This document shows, piece after piece, positions 25,541 to 33,834 of a DNA stretch of 64,000 nucleotides. The notes under the pieces were generated by a model that made no database searches, was not told the origin of the DNA, and saw only the letters and a program-made list of their open reading frames with translations. How positions within the stretch are numbered: the stretch's first letter is position 1; every line of letters starts with the position of its first letter. Source of the stretch: Arthrobacter sp. Marseille-P9274 (lineage in GTDB: Bacteria > Actinomycetota > Actinomycetes > Actinomycetales > Micrococcaceae); the NCBI RefSeq assembly GCF_946892675.1, contig NZ_CAMPOV010000003.1, positions 62,001 to 126,000 on the forward strand. Reading direction: 5' to 3'. Position numbers and translations under genes: made by a program.

Positions 25541-26719
25541 TCAGGCGGGGTCGATCTCGAGGACCGGCAGCCTGTTGAGGCTGTGGGTCATGTTGTTGAT
25601 GGAGCGCTCCGGCTCGCCGACAGTGAAGCGGCGCACCCGGCGGGCCAGGGAATCGATGACGGCGTGGGCCTCGAGGCGGGCCAGGCCCTGTCCGGCGCAG
25701 CTGTGGATCCCGTAGCCGAAGGAGAGGTGGTCCACCGGGTTCCGCTTGGCCAGGAAGGCATCGGGGTTCTCGTAGTGGCGCGGGTCCCGGTTGCCGGCGC
25801 CGTAGAGGATGGCAACCTTGTCCCCGGCGGGAATCAGCGTGCCGTCGATTTCGATGTCCTGCTTGACCAGACGCGCGAAGGCGTGTGCCGGCGCTTCGTA
25901 GCGCAGGACTTCGTTGAAGGCGGACGGGATGATGGACCGGTCCTCGCGGACGAGGTCGAACTGGTCCGGGTTCGCCGCGAACTGCGCGATGGCGTTGCCG
26001 ATGGCCGCGATGGTGGTGTCCACACCGGCGCCGAGGTACTGGTGGATGATCTGCCCGCAGCTCTCCATCGGGATCTCGCCGCGTTCGGCGGCGGCGAAGA
26101 TGGCGCGTCCCATGCTGCCCTCGGTCAGGTCGCTGGCCTGGACGTTGAGGCACCACTGGAACAGTTCGCCGGCGACCGGGAAGTTCTGCGCGGTCCGCTC
26201 GTTCACGGGGCCGAGGACATTGAACGCAGCCTCGCCCCAGCGGAGGATGTTCTCGCGGGCGACGCCCTGCAGGCCGATCAGGTCGGTCACCACGGCGATG
26301 GGCAGCGCCCGGGCGAGGTCGTCGATCGCGTCGAACGAGCCGCGCTCGACGAGTTCGGCCACCAGCGCGTCGGCCTTCTCGTCGATGCTCCCCTTGAGCT
26401 TGCGGAGCGCGCGCGGGGTCAGGTTCTCCGTCAGCGCCGCGCGGAGCCGCTGGTGCTCCGGCGGGTCGGTCGCCAGGCTGGTCCCGACGAGGGCGGCATT
26501 CATGTCGTCGTTGAAAGCAACGGCGTTGGAGGAAAAGACCTCCCAGTTCGCCAGCGCATCACGGATCACGCCGTAGCGGGTCAGCGCCCAAACGCCGTTC
26601 TTTTCGAGACGGACCACGGAGGCCTGTTCCCGCAGCTCGGCGAAGAAGGGATACGGGTCCAGCAGGACCTCGTCGGAAAACAGGTCGATCTTGGACGAAA
26701 CCGATGTCTCAACGGTCAT
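25541..26719 (-). CDS. Cytochrome P450, CYP199-like
   Basis: A 392-residue soluble bacterial P450. The oxygen-binding helix reads GAGVDTT, the ExxR pair is EVLRYEAPAHAF and the haem loop FGYGIHSCAGQG supplies the Cys ligand. Segments such as FNVLGPVNE, GAGVDTTIAAIG and the end NNMTHSLNRLPV closely follow CYP199A enzymes, which demethylate or hydroxylate para-substituted benzoates. O-demethylation of an aromatic acid is thus a fair guess. The ATG at 26719 follows GAGGTG. The LysR gene lies upstream on the same strand. Electrons probably come from the ferredoxin and reductase at 28522-29876. Confidence 0.9.
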   Translation of the reverse strand: MTVETSVSSKIDLFSDEVLLDPYPFFAELREQASVVRLEKNGVWALTRYGVIRDALANWEVFSSNAVAFNDDMNAALVGTSLATDPPEHQRLRAALTENLTPRALRKLKGSIDEKADALVAELVERGSFDAIDDLARALPIAVVTDLIGLQGVARENILRWGEAAFNVLGPVNERTAQNFPVAGELFQWCLNVQASDLTEGSMGRAIFAAAERGEIPMESCGQIIHQYLGAGVDTTIAAIGNAIAQFAANPDQFDLVREDRSIIPSAFNEVLRYEAPAHAFARLVKQDIEIDGTLIPAGDKVAILYGAGNRDPRHYENPDAFLAKRNPVDHLSFGYGIHSCAGQGLARLEAHAVIDSLARRVRRFTVGEPERSINNMTHSLNRLPVLEIDPA

Positions 26720-26898
26720 CAGGCACCTCACATGGTGGCTCGGGATCCGCCCCGGCGGGAAAGCCGTCCCCGGGCGAATCATTGTTTGCTTCCGGTGCTG
26801 AGACCTACCTCACAGCACCGCCACCCACATTCAACGCCAAGTCCCGCCCATGGGGGAAGTGAATAATCCGCATAGGTTCCATGCAGGACCTGAATGAC

Positions 26899-27855
26899 TT
26901 ATTGCGGGGACCGGTAGCGCGCCCGCAGCGGCTCGGCCGCCTCGATGAGCATCTCGCGCAGCCAGGCCTTGAAGGGGCCGTCGGCCAGCCAGGGGTTCCA
27001 CACCATGTCGATGCCGAGGGCCTCGATGGGGAACGGAAACTCCTCCACGCGCAGGTCGAACCGGCCCTCGAATTCCAGCCCGACCTGGTACCGGTGGATC
27101 GCCACGCCCCCGCCGGACTGCGCGATCAGGTGCGGGATGAACAGGTAGTCCGACACCCGCTGGCGGACCCTGTACTGGATCTTCTTTTCGTCCAGGATCT
27201 CGTACGGCCGCTGGCGCTCCGCCGGCTCATCGAGGAACACATGCGGCACTTTCTCCAGCAGCTCCAGCGCATCGGCGTCCTTCGGCTCGTTCCACGATGC
27301 GACCACCACCCACCGGTCGTCGTACAGGCGCTCCCGCGGATGCGGCGTGGGAAATGCCTCCGGGAGCAGCACGACGTCGGCCGCGTCCTCGGCAAACGCC
27401 GCGCTCGTCGTGACGCTCGTGGTGCGCAGCCGCAGCACCACATTCGGTGCCCGCTCCGCCAGGAGCCGGCTCAGCTCGCTGCCGATCACAAACGCGGTGC
27501 TGTTGGTCATCGCCACGGTGATCAGGCGGTGGTCGACGGCGGGATCGAAGCTGGTGCCCGTGACAATCCTCGCCGCCTGGTGCAGCGCCTGGCGCAGCGG
27601 CACGATGAGTTCGGCTGCGCGCGGCGTGAGCACCATCCCGCGCCCCTGCCGGACCAGGAGTTCGTCATTGAGCAGGCGGCGGGTCCGGTTCAGCCCGTGG
27701 CTCATGGCGGGCTGCGACAGCCCCACCTTGCGGGCGGCCCGGGTGACCGACCGCTCCTCCAGCAGCGCCAGCAGCGGAACCAGCAGGTTGAGGTCCACCG
27801 AGGCCAGCCGGGAGAGGTCCGCGTCCGTCGCGGAGTCCGCGTTACGGTCGGCCAT
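26899..27855 (-). CDS. LysR-family transcriptional regulator
   Basis: A 318-residue LysR regulator. The N-terminal helix-turn-helix spans residues about 20-80, with DLNLLVPLLALLEERSVTRAARKVGLSQPAMSH-type order and ELLVRQGRGMVLTPRA. The rest is the two-lobed effector domain. It resembles the NodD/PcpR-like group that senses aromatic compounds. The ATG overlaps the end of the upstream HtaA-domain gene by 14 bases, so both are co-translated. Located between the P450 and the ferredoxin genes, it most likely controls them in response to an aromatic acid; the repeats at 28400-28437 are candidate binding sites. Confidence 0.9.
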   Translation of the reverse strand: MADRNADSATDADLSRLASVDLNLLVPLLALLEERSVTRAARKVGLSQPAMSHGLNRTRRLLNDELLVRQGRGMVLTPRAAELIVPLRQALHQAARIVTGTSFDPAVDHRLITVAMTNSTAFVIGSELSRLLAERAPNVVLRLRTTSVTTSAAFAEDAADVVLLPEAFPTPHPRERLYDDRWVVVASWNEPKDADALELLEKVPHVFLDEPAERQRPYEILDEKKIQYRVRQRVSDYLFIPHLIAQSGGGVAIHRYQVGLEFEGRFDLRVEEFPFPIEALGIDMVWNPWLADGPFKAWLREMLIEAAEPLRARYRSPQ

Positions 27856-28339
27856 GGCGGGCAGGGAACGCGACCTGGAGCGGGCTCAGCGGCTGTCCGA
27901 CGGCGTACTGCCCGCCCAGCAGCAGTCGCCCGTGCCCGGTCAGCGAGGCAGTCAGTTCCAGCAGGAGGGAGCCGTCGGCCTCTTCCACGCCCGGCCCCAC
28001 CTCAAGGCCGGCGAACGGGAGCATCTTGCCCGAGTCCAGCCCGCCCCGTTCGCGGACCAGCAGCGTGCCCGTGCCACCGGCCAGCTCGATCCGGGGATCC
28101 CGCAGCTCGACATCGAGGGCGCCCCAGTGCCCGGCGAACCGGACGGCGCCCAGGAACTGCAGGGCTCCGGCGAAGTTGTCGGGATCCCGGACCGGTGCGG
28201 CCTCACCCCAGGGAAAGTGGAACCCCGACTCGAGGCGGGACGCCGGCGAGAGCACCTCCGCCCCGCCGTCGTCGAGGGCCTCAACGTAGGCAACGAAACT
28301 GTCTTTCACATTCCAGGTCAGTCCGGGCTGCACTGCCAT
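27842..28339 (-). CDS. Stand-alone HtaA-domain protein, apparently cytosolic
   Basis: A 165-residue protein that is almost only one HtaA domain. It has LTWNVKDSFVAYVE with the conserved Tyr, GFHFPWGE, then VRFAGHWGALDVELRDPRIEL with the conserved His. In corynebacteria HtaA domains are extracellular, anchored to the surface and bind haem. Here there is no signal peptide, membrane segment or sorting signal, so the protein seems cytosolic. GAGGTG precedes the ATG at 28339. Its 3' end overlaps the LysR start by 14 bases and a P450 gene follows, which suggests haem binding or handling linked to the P450 system, or ligand binding. The function is inferred from fold only. Confidence 0.75.
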   Translation of the reverse strand: MAVQPGLTWNVKDSFVAYVEALDDGGAEVLSPASRLESGFHFPWGEAAPVRDPDNFAGALQFLGAVRFAGHWGALDVELRDPRIELAGGTGTLLVRERGGLDSGKMLPFAGLEVGPGVEEADGSLLLELTASLTGHGRLLLGGQYAVGQPLSPLQVAFPARHGRP

Positions 28340-28399
28340 CGAACACCTCACTCATCGGGGCCGGCCGCTCCGGCTCTTTCACGGACCAGCCTAGCAAGC

Positions 28400-28437
28400 T
28401 ATTCATACCATGCACATCAGTGATGAAAAGTATTCAT
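28400..28437. promoter_or_regulatory. Repeats in the divergent HtaA-ferredoxin promoter, possible LysR site
   Basis: TATTCAT occurs at 28400-28406 and 28431-28437. TTCAT (28402-28406) and ATGAA (28423-28427) form an inverted pair. The region is the divergent promoter between the HtaA/LysR genes and the ferredoxin gene, where a LysR regulator would bind. Confidence 0.4.
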
Positions 28438-28521
28438 TTGCCGAACATCAGAACGCCTGCAAAGCTTTTTGGACACCCGGATTGTGACACCAGACACAGC
28501 CCAAGACCAGCGGAGGAAGCA

Positions 28522-28707
28522 ATGAACATCATCCTGGATCGGCCGCGTTGCGAAGGGCACGGGCTGTGCGAAGAAGTCGCCCCGCAGCTGATGCATCTGG
28601 ACGATGAGGGCGAGCTGGTCCTGGACGTCGAGCAGGTTGACGGCGACGTCGACGCGGCGAAGGCCGCCGTGCGCGTCTGCCCCGTGGCCGCCCTGAAACT
28701 GGCGTGA
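28522..28707 (+). CDS. P450-type [3Fe-4S] ferredoxin
   Basis: A 61-residue ferredoxin. Three cysteines are visible: Cys10 and Cys16 in CEGHGLC, where His13 replaces the second Cys, and Cys53 in RVCPVAAL. This three-Cys pattern is that of actinobacterial [3Fe-4S] ferredoxins that pass electrons to cytochromes P450. GGAGGAAG precedes the ATG. Its stop overlaps the possible GTG start of the reductase gene, forming a reductase-ferredoxin pair for one or both P450s in this region. CYP199A itself is served by a [2Fe-2S] protein in Rhodopseudomonas, so the pairing here is a variation. Confidence 0.9.
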   Translation: MNIILDRPRCEGHGLCEEVAPQLMHLDDEGELVLDVEQVDGDVDAAKAAVRVCPVAALKLA

Positions 28708-29876
28708 CCATGCGGATGGAACGGATCGTCGTCGTCGGCAACGGCATTGCCGGCCTGACGGCGGCAGACTCCTTGCGGGCCGCGGGTTTCGACGGCGAGC
28801 TGACCATCGTCGGCGACGAGCACCATGCGCCGTACAGCCGTCCCGCCCTGTCCAAGGCGGCCCTGCTCGACGCCGCGGACATGACGTCCCACGAGCTGCC
28901 CGCCGCGAGCCATGAAGCGCAGGAGATCCTCGGAGTCAGCGCCGCGGGACTGGATGCCGGACGGAAGCTCGTGCTCCTCGAGGACGGCACCGGCCTGCCG
29001 TACGACGGCGTCGTCCTCGCCACCGGATCGCGGGCCCGCCGCCTGGGAACCGGCAGCGCGGCGCACGGGAACGAACTGACGCTGCGCAACCTCGAAGACG
29101 CGCTGGCGCTGCGGCGCCGGCTCGCGAACCGCCCGTCGGTCGTCGTGGTCGGCGGCGGCGCCCTGGGCATGGAGATCGCCTCCGGCTGCCTGTCCGTCGG
29201 CTGCGAGGTCACGCTCGTGTCCCGCAACCGGCCGCTCAGCGGGCAGCTGGGCCCGTACCTGTCGGCGGTCTTCCTCGCCGCGGCGCTGGGTGCCGGGCTG
29301 AAGCTCGCGCCGTCCCATGCCCTCGGGCTCCAGGACGACGGCGGGCGGCCCCGCGTCTCCTTCGCCGACGGTTCCACTCTTGACGCCGACCTCGTAATCA
29401 GCGCCGTCGGCGACGTGCCCAACACCGAGTGGCTGGCGGCCAGCGGCCTCCTCGCCAACGGGAGGCTCGAGGTCGACACCCGCGGGCGCGTCCGTCCGGA
29501 CGTCGTCGCCGCCGGAGACGTGGCCGCCTTCCCGACGGCCCGCGGCATCCGCCGGATCCCGCTCTGGACCAGCGCCATCGAGCAGAGCAAGGCCGCGGCC
29601 CTCGCGCTGCTCATGGGCGACGAGGCCCCGGAGCTCAACTTCCAGCCCTACTTCTGGACCGAGCAGTTCGGCCTGAACCTCAAGGCCAGCGGCTTCCTGC
29701 CCCTGCTTGGCGAGCCCGAGCTCCTCGCGGGGGATCCGCGCGGCGGCCCGGCCCTCATGCGCTGGTCGCACGCGGACGGCACGGGCACCGCCGTCGGCAT
29801 TAATTACCGGATCCCGATCCCGAAGCTGCGCCGCCTGGCCAACGCGCCCGCCGCCGTCGCGCCTTCCGCCGCCTGA
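28704..29876 (+). CDS. NAD(P)H-dependent ferredoxin reductase
   Basis: A 390-residue FAD/NAD-linked reductase of the putidaredoxin reductase class. It has two Rossmann motifs, VVVGNGIAGLTAAD (FAD) near the start and VVVVGGGALGMEIA (NAD(P)H) at about residue 146, plus APYSRPALSKA and the DVVAAGDVAAFP motif. It passes electrons from NAD(P)H to the ferredoxin. The GTG at 28704 overlaps the ferredoxin stop (GTGA); in-frame ATGs at 28710 and 28716 are alternatives that change only the first residues. The hairpin at 29939-29974 follows the gene. Confidence 0.9.
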   Translation: MTMRMERIVVVGNGIAGLTAADSLRAAGFDGELTIVGDEHHAPYSRPALSKAALLDAADMTSHELPAASHEAQEILGVSAAGLDAGRKLVLLEDGTGLPYDGVVLATGSRARRLGTGSAAHGNELTLRNLEDALALRRRLANRPSVVVVGGGALGMEIASGCLSVGCEVTLVSRNRPLSGQLGPYLSAVFLAAALGAGLKLAPSHALGLQDDGGRPRVSFADGSTLDADLVISAVGDVPNTEWLAASGLLANGRLEVDTRGRVRPDVVAAGDVAAFPTARGIRRIPLWTSAIEQSKAAALALLMGDEAPELNFQPYFWTEQFGLNLKASGFLPLLGEPELLAGDPRGGPALMRWSHADGTGTAVGINYRIPIPKLRRLANAPAAVAPSAA

Positions 29877-29938
29877 GCGACCGCCCCGCCGCCTGGCCGC
29901 CCGTCCCTCGCTCCCGCCCCTCTCCCGCCGACTGAGCA

Positions 29939-29974
29939 GCAGATGCCCCTTTCGGCGCGCAACAGGGCATCTGC
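29939..29974. terminator. Hairpin terminator after the ferredoxin reductase
   Basis: Arms 29939-29948 (GCAGATGCCC) and 29965-29974 (GGGCATCTGC) form a perfect 10-bp stem with a 16-nt loop. GACTG (29930-29934) and CAGTC (29976-29980) can extend it past a small bulge. Confidence 0.7.
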
Positions 29975-29983
29975 CCAGTCGAT

Positions 29984-30026
29984 GGGGCGGGCGGGTGGGT
30001 TGGAAGGGTGGGGTGGAAGGGTGGGG
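29984..30026 (+). repeat. G-quadruplex-like tract and 13-bp tandem repeat
   Basis: GGGGCGGGCGGGTGGG (29984-29999) has four G-runs separated by single bases, the classic quadruplex pattern. It runs directly into two perfect tandem copies of TGGAAGGGTGGGG (30001-30013 and 30014-30026), which add more G-runs. It lies between the reductase terminator and the SDR remnant; ACGACGGCGGC follows at 30049-30059. Confidence 0.65.
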
Positions 30027-30115
30027 TGTGCCGGGGCGCGGCAGAATAACGACGGCGGCGCTAACGTTGTGCCTGCAGCGCACCAAGGCGCGCGTGCCGA
30101 CGAAGGGACCTGCGG

Positions 30116-30965
30116 ATGACCGAGCCGAGAACAGAGCGCACCGAAGACCATCGTCCTCACGGGCGCCAGCGACGGGATCGGCGCGTCGGCCGCCCGGCTC
30201 CTCCATGCCGAAGGCCACCGCGTGGTCCTGGTGGGACGGTCGCCGGGCAAGACCGAGGACGTCGCCGGGCCGCTCGCCGCCGACTGGTACACCGCCGATT
30301 TCGCCGACCTCGGCCAGGTCCGCACGCTCGCCCGGGACCTCAGGGCCGCCTACCCGCGCATCGACGTCCTCGCGAACAACGCCGGCGGCCTCTTCGCCGG
30401 CCCCGAGCGGACCAGGGACGGGTTCGAAAAGACCTTCCAGATCAACCACCTGGCGCCGTTCCTGCTCACGCATGAGCTCCTCGACGTCCTGCTCGGCAGC
30501 CGCGCCAGCATCGTCAACACCTCCAGCATCGGCGCCCGGCTGTTCGGCCGCGTCGACATCGACGACCTCAACACCTGGCGCGGCTTCACCCCCAACCGCG
30601 CCTACGGCAACGGCAAACTCGCCAACATCCTCTTCACCCGCGGCCTGCACGACCGCTACGCAGGCCAGGGCCTCTCCTCCGTCGCGTTCCATCCGGGCAA
30701 CGTCGCCACGAATTTCGCGGCGGAAAGCACCAGCTACCTCCGCCCCGTCTACCACACCTGGCTGCGCCGCTTCCTGATCTCGTCCGAACGCGGCGGCGCC
30801 AACCTCGCCCACTTCTGCACCGGCACTCCCGGCACCGACTGGCAGTCCGGCCGTTACTACGACGACCGCCGCCGGCCCGGCCGCACCAACCCGCAGGCCG
30901 CCGACGACGACCTGGTCCTGCGGCACTGGCAGGCCAGCGCCGGCATGCTCGGCCTCCCCGTCTGA
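30116..30965 (+). CDS. SDR-family oxidoreductase with apparent N-terminal frameshift
   Basis: Most of an SDR of about 280 residues is present: VLANNAGGLFAGP, the Ser of NTSSIGARL, and YGNGKLAN as the YxxxK site. A good start (ATG 30116 with AAGGGA upstream) opens MTEPRTERT, but the nucleotide motif IVLTGASDGIGASAARLL lies one frame away, from about 30144. That frame has a TGA at 30117 and no start codon before GTG 30222, which would drop the whole cofactor motif. A one-base change near 30120-30143 therefore separates start and body. It could be a pseudogene or a sequencing error. The family resembles retinol dehydrogenase/protochlorophyllide-type SDRs. Confidence 0.7.
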
Positions 30966-31056
30966 ACGTCGGCGTCCCTGCAGCAGGGGCTGGATCAGTC
31001 CTCGACGAGCCTGGCCAGCCGCGGCAGCACCTCGTCCCGCCAGCGGTCGCTCCGGA

Positions 31057-32232
31057 CTAGGTCTGCCAGATAACCGGGAGCTGCTTGACCCCGAAGATGA
31101 TGGGGCTCTCCATCCGTTCCAGCCGGGCGTCGGGGGCGACGGCCAGGCCGGGCAGGCGGGCCAGCACGGCCTGCAGCGCGATCCGGGCCTCGAGCCGGGC
31201 CAGGGGCGCGCCGAGGCAGAAGTGGACGCCCTGCCCGAAGGCGAGATGCCGGATGTGGCCGCGGTCGACGTCGAACTCCTCCGGCCGCTCGAAGTGCCGC
31301 GCGTCATGGTTGGCGGAGCCGATCCATGCCACGAGCGAGTCGCCGGCGGGGATCCGCTCGCCGCCCAGCTCCACGTCGGCAACGGCCGTGCGGTACATGG
31401 CGTGCACGGGCGAGCGGTAGCGCAGCACCTCCTCGATCGCCTGCGGCAGCAGGTCCGGCTCGGCGCGCAGCCGCTCTGTGGTCCCGGGCGTCCCGGAGAA
31501 GGCCAGCACGGCGTTGCCGATCAGGTTGGTGGTCGTCTCGTTGCCGGCCACCAGCAGCAGGGCGCAGAACCCGATCAGCTCGGGCACGGTCAGCTGCTGC
31601 CCGTCGATCTCGGCCGCCAGCAGCGCGCTGATCAGGTCCGGGCCGGGGTCGCGCCGCCGCTCTTCGATCATGGCCAGGAAGTAGCCCACCATCTCGCGGT
31701 GGTCGGCCCCCTGTGCGCCGGCCCCGCCTTCCCGCACCCGCTCCGGCCCGGCCGTCTGGACCACGGCGTCGGACCACTTCTTGAAGCGGTCGCGGTCCCC
31801 GGCGGGGATGCCCATGAGCTCCGCGATCACGATCACGGGCAGCGGGTAGGCCAGCGCCTCGACCAGGTCCGTCGAGCCGGCGGGGGCAACCTGGTCCAGC
31901 AGCTCCCCGGTGATCGCCTCGATCCGCGGGCCCAGCGCGTCCACCGCGCGCGGCGTGAAGGCCTGGCTGACCAGCGAGCGCAGCTGCCGGTGCCGGGGCG
32001 GGTCCGTGTTGATCAGGCTCGCCGCGAAGAGCGCGCCCGTCTCCGACTGCTCGTCCCGCGGCTGGTGCGAGGAGAACGCCTCGTAGTCGGAGAGCACGCG
32101 CTGCACGTCGTCGTACCGGAAAACGTGCCATAGCCCGGCCCGCTCGCCGCGGAAGACCGGCGCGGCTTCCCGCATCTGCGCGTAGAAGGGGTAAGGGTCC
32201 AGCGACCGTTCAAGGTCCCGCAGATTCTCCAT
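31057..32232 (-). CDS. Cytochrome P450
   Basis: A 391-residue soluble P450. Motifs: the I-helix AGNETTT, EVLRYRSPVHAMYR (ExxR) and the haem loop FGQGVHFCLGAPLARLEAR with its Cys ligand. It is closest in style to the broad CYP107/CYP105-like actinobacterial group, so no substrate can be named. The ATG at 32232 has AGGAAGG upstream. It has no redox partner of its own and may use the ferredoxin and reductase at 28522-29876. It follows the amine module on the same strand with a 163-base gap. Confidence 0.88.
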   Translation of the reverse strand: MENLRDLERSLDPYPFYAQMREAAPVFRGERAGLWHVFRYDDVQRVLSDYEAFSSHQPRDEQSETGALFAASLINTDPPRHRQLRSLVSQAFTPRAVDALGPRIEAITGELLDQVAPAGSTDLVEALAYPLPVIVIAELMGIPAGDRDRFKKWSDAVVQTAGPERVREGGAGAQGADHREMVGYFLAMIEERRRDPGPDLISALLAAEIDGQQLTVPELIGFCALLLVAGNETTTNLIGNAVLAFSGTPGTTERLRAEPDLLPQAIEEVLRYRSPVHAMYRTAVADVELGGERIPAGDSLVAWIGSANHDARHFERPEEFDVDRGHIRHLAFGQGVHFCLGAPLARLEARIALQAVLARLPGLAVAPDARLERMESPIIFGVKQLPVIWQT

Positions 32233-32365
32233 GGCCGGCCTTCCTGCTCGGTCCGGCGGCCTCCGGTCAACCACTATGCGGAAGCCTCCGGATGGACGGG
32301 CTCATGACCCGGTGAGGCCCGATCCTATACCCGGCCGGAGCCTGCGCTCCAGCAAAAGCGTGCCC

Positions 32366-32394
32366 TTTTGAGCCGACGCATTTTGAGCCGACGC
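32366..32394. repeat. Short tandem repeat
   Basis: TTTTGAGCCGACGC occurs at 32366-32379 and again at 32381-32394, period 15, directly after the stop of the minus-strand oxidase gene. It looks like a small duplication; no function is evident. Confidence 0.6.
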
Positions 32395-32395
32395 G

Positions 32396-33772
32396 CTAGT
32401 AGCCGCGGCCCGAGACCTTGTCCGCGAACAAGGCCAGCTTCGACGTCCTCGCGAGGCCTCTCGCCTCGGCGCGGTCCGCCCGGTGGTACAGCGCGTACAT
32501 GGCCTGCACCGCGATCCAGCGCAGCGGCTCGAACTCCCACCGACGGATCTTCCGGTTGACCCACGGCATCGTGGCCAGCTCGCCGGCGCTGCCCAGCACC
32601 AGGCCGCTCAGTGTCCTGCCGGCCAGGTTGGTCGCGGTGACGCCGGTGCCGACGTAGCCGCCGGCCCAGCCGAGGCCGCTGGCCGGGTCGTAGCCGACGG
32701 TGGCCTTCCAGTCCCGCGGCACGCCGAGCACCCCGGACCACGCGTGTTCGATCGCCTGGCCGCGGGCCGCCGGGAACATGCCGTGCAGGATGGAGGTCAG
32801 CATTGCGATGGTGCCCGGCTGCGTGGCGCCGTCCGTATCCGTCCGGGAGCCGTAGCGGTAGGGCACGCCGCGGCCGCCGATCGCGATGCGGTCATCTGCC
32901 GTGCGCTGCAGGTAGACGTAGGCGTGCGCCAGGTCCTCCAGGGTTTCGTGCCCCTCCCAACCGATCTCGTCCCAGGCTGCGGCGGGCAGCGGCGCCGTGA
33001 CGATCATGGACGAGTTCATCGGCAGCCACTCGCGGTGCAGTCCCTTGAGGTTCGCGGTGAACCCCTCGGTGGCCCGCAGCACGTGCCGTGCCTCGACCCG
33101 CCCGCGCCGCGTCACCGCCGCGCCGGGGAGGATCTCGGTGACCTCGGTGTCCTCGTAGATCGACACACCCAGGCGCTCGACGGCGGCGGCCAGGCCACGC
33201 ACGAGTTTGGCAGGGTGGATGCGGGCGCAGTGCGGGACATGCATCCCGCCTAGCGCGGAAGCGACCTTCACCCGGTCCGCGGTTTCCTCCGAGGTCAGCA
33301 GCCGGGCGCCGCCCTCGGGCCAGCGCTGCTCCTCCTCGGCCAGTTCGTGCAGTCGGGCCAGCTGCGCGCGGTTGCGGGCCACCAGCAGCTCACCGCCCTT
33401 GACGATGTCCGCGTCGATCCCCTCGGCCTCGGCCACCTTGCAGACCTCGTCGACGGCCTCATTGAGCAGTTCCTGGAAACGTCCGACGACGGCGCGGCCG
33501 TGCGACTTTTCGTAGCCGGTCCGCCCTCCGGTGATGGTGTTGGCCAGCCATCCCCCGTTGCGGCCCGAGGCCCCGAAGCCGGCGAACCGGGCCTCCAGGA
33601 CCACGACGTTGAGCGAGGGCTCGGCCTTCTTCAGGTAGTAGGCCGTCCACAGCCCGGTGTACCCGGCGCCGACAATCGCGACGTCGGCCCGGAGATCGCC
33701 GGGCAGCGGAGGACGGGGCGCCGGCACGCCGCCCGCGGCGTACCAGAAGGAGACGTTGCCGTTGACTGTCAC
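32396..33772 (-). CDS. FAD-dependent amine/amino-acid oxidoreductase (OrdL/DadA type)
   Basis: A 458-residue flavoprotein of the glycine/D-amino acid oxidase (DAO) family. The FAD motif VAIVGAGYTGLWTAYYL is near residue 30, followed by ASGRNGGWL, and the C-terminal YVGTGVTATNLAG FAD loop is present. Related OrdL/PuuB proteins oxidise gamma-glutamylputrescine or secondary amines. The GTG at 33772 has AAAGG 7 bases away. It lies 62 bases after the ABC ATPase gene and is the last gene of the leftward importer operon, so it probably oxidises the imported amine. Confidence 0.85.
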   Translation of the reverse strand: MTVNGNVSFWYAAGGVPAPRPPLPGDLRADVAIVGAGYTGLWTAYYLKKAEPSLNVVVLEARFAGFGASGRNGGWLANTITGGRTGYEKSHGRAVVGRFQELLNEAVDEVCKVAEAEGIDADIVKGGELLVARNRAQLARLHELAEEEQRWPEGGARLLTSEETADRVKVASALGGMHVPHCARIHPAKLVRGLAAAVERLGVSIYEDTEVTEILPGAAVTRRGRVEARHVLRATEGFTANLKGLHREWLPMNSSMIVTAPLPAAAWDEIGWEGHETLEDLAHAYVYLQRTADDRIAIGGRGVPYRYGSRTDTDGATQPGTIAMLTSILHGMFPAARGQAIEHAWSGVLGVPRDWKATVGYDPASGLGWAGGYVGTGVTATNLAGRTLSGLVLGSAGELATMPWVNRKIRRWEFEPLRWIAVQAMYALYHRADRAEARGLARTSKLALFADKVSGRGY

Positions 33773-33834
33773 TCGGGAACCTTTCTGCGGAGGGATACAG
33801 GTCTGCGGGAGGAATATAGCCCCGTGGGCGGAAC

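Noticed and set aside
30966-31056. Short minus-strand reading LVRSDRWRDEVLPRL between the P450 stop and the SDR stop
   Set aside because: It is too short, has no start of its own and may be chance code; only noted.
28434-31382. Very long minus-strand open frame (982 codons)
   Set aside because: It runs antisense to the ferredoxin, reductase and SDR genes; the composition is typical high-GC shadow and no domain is seen.
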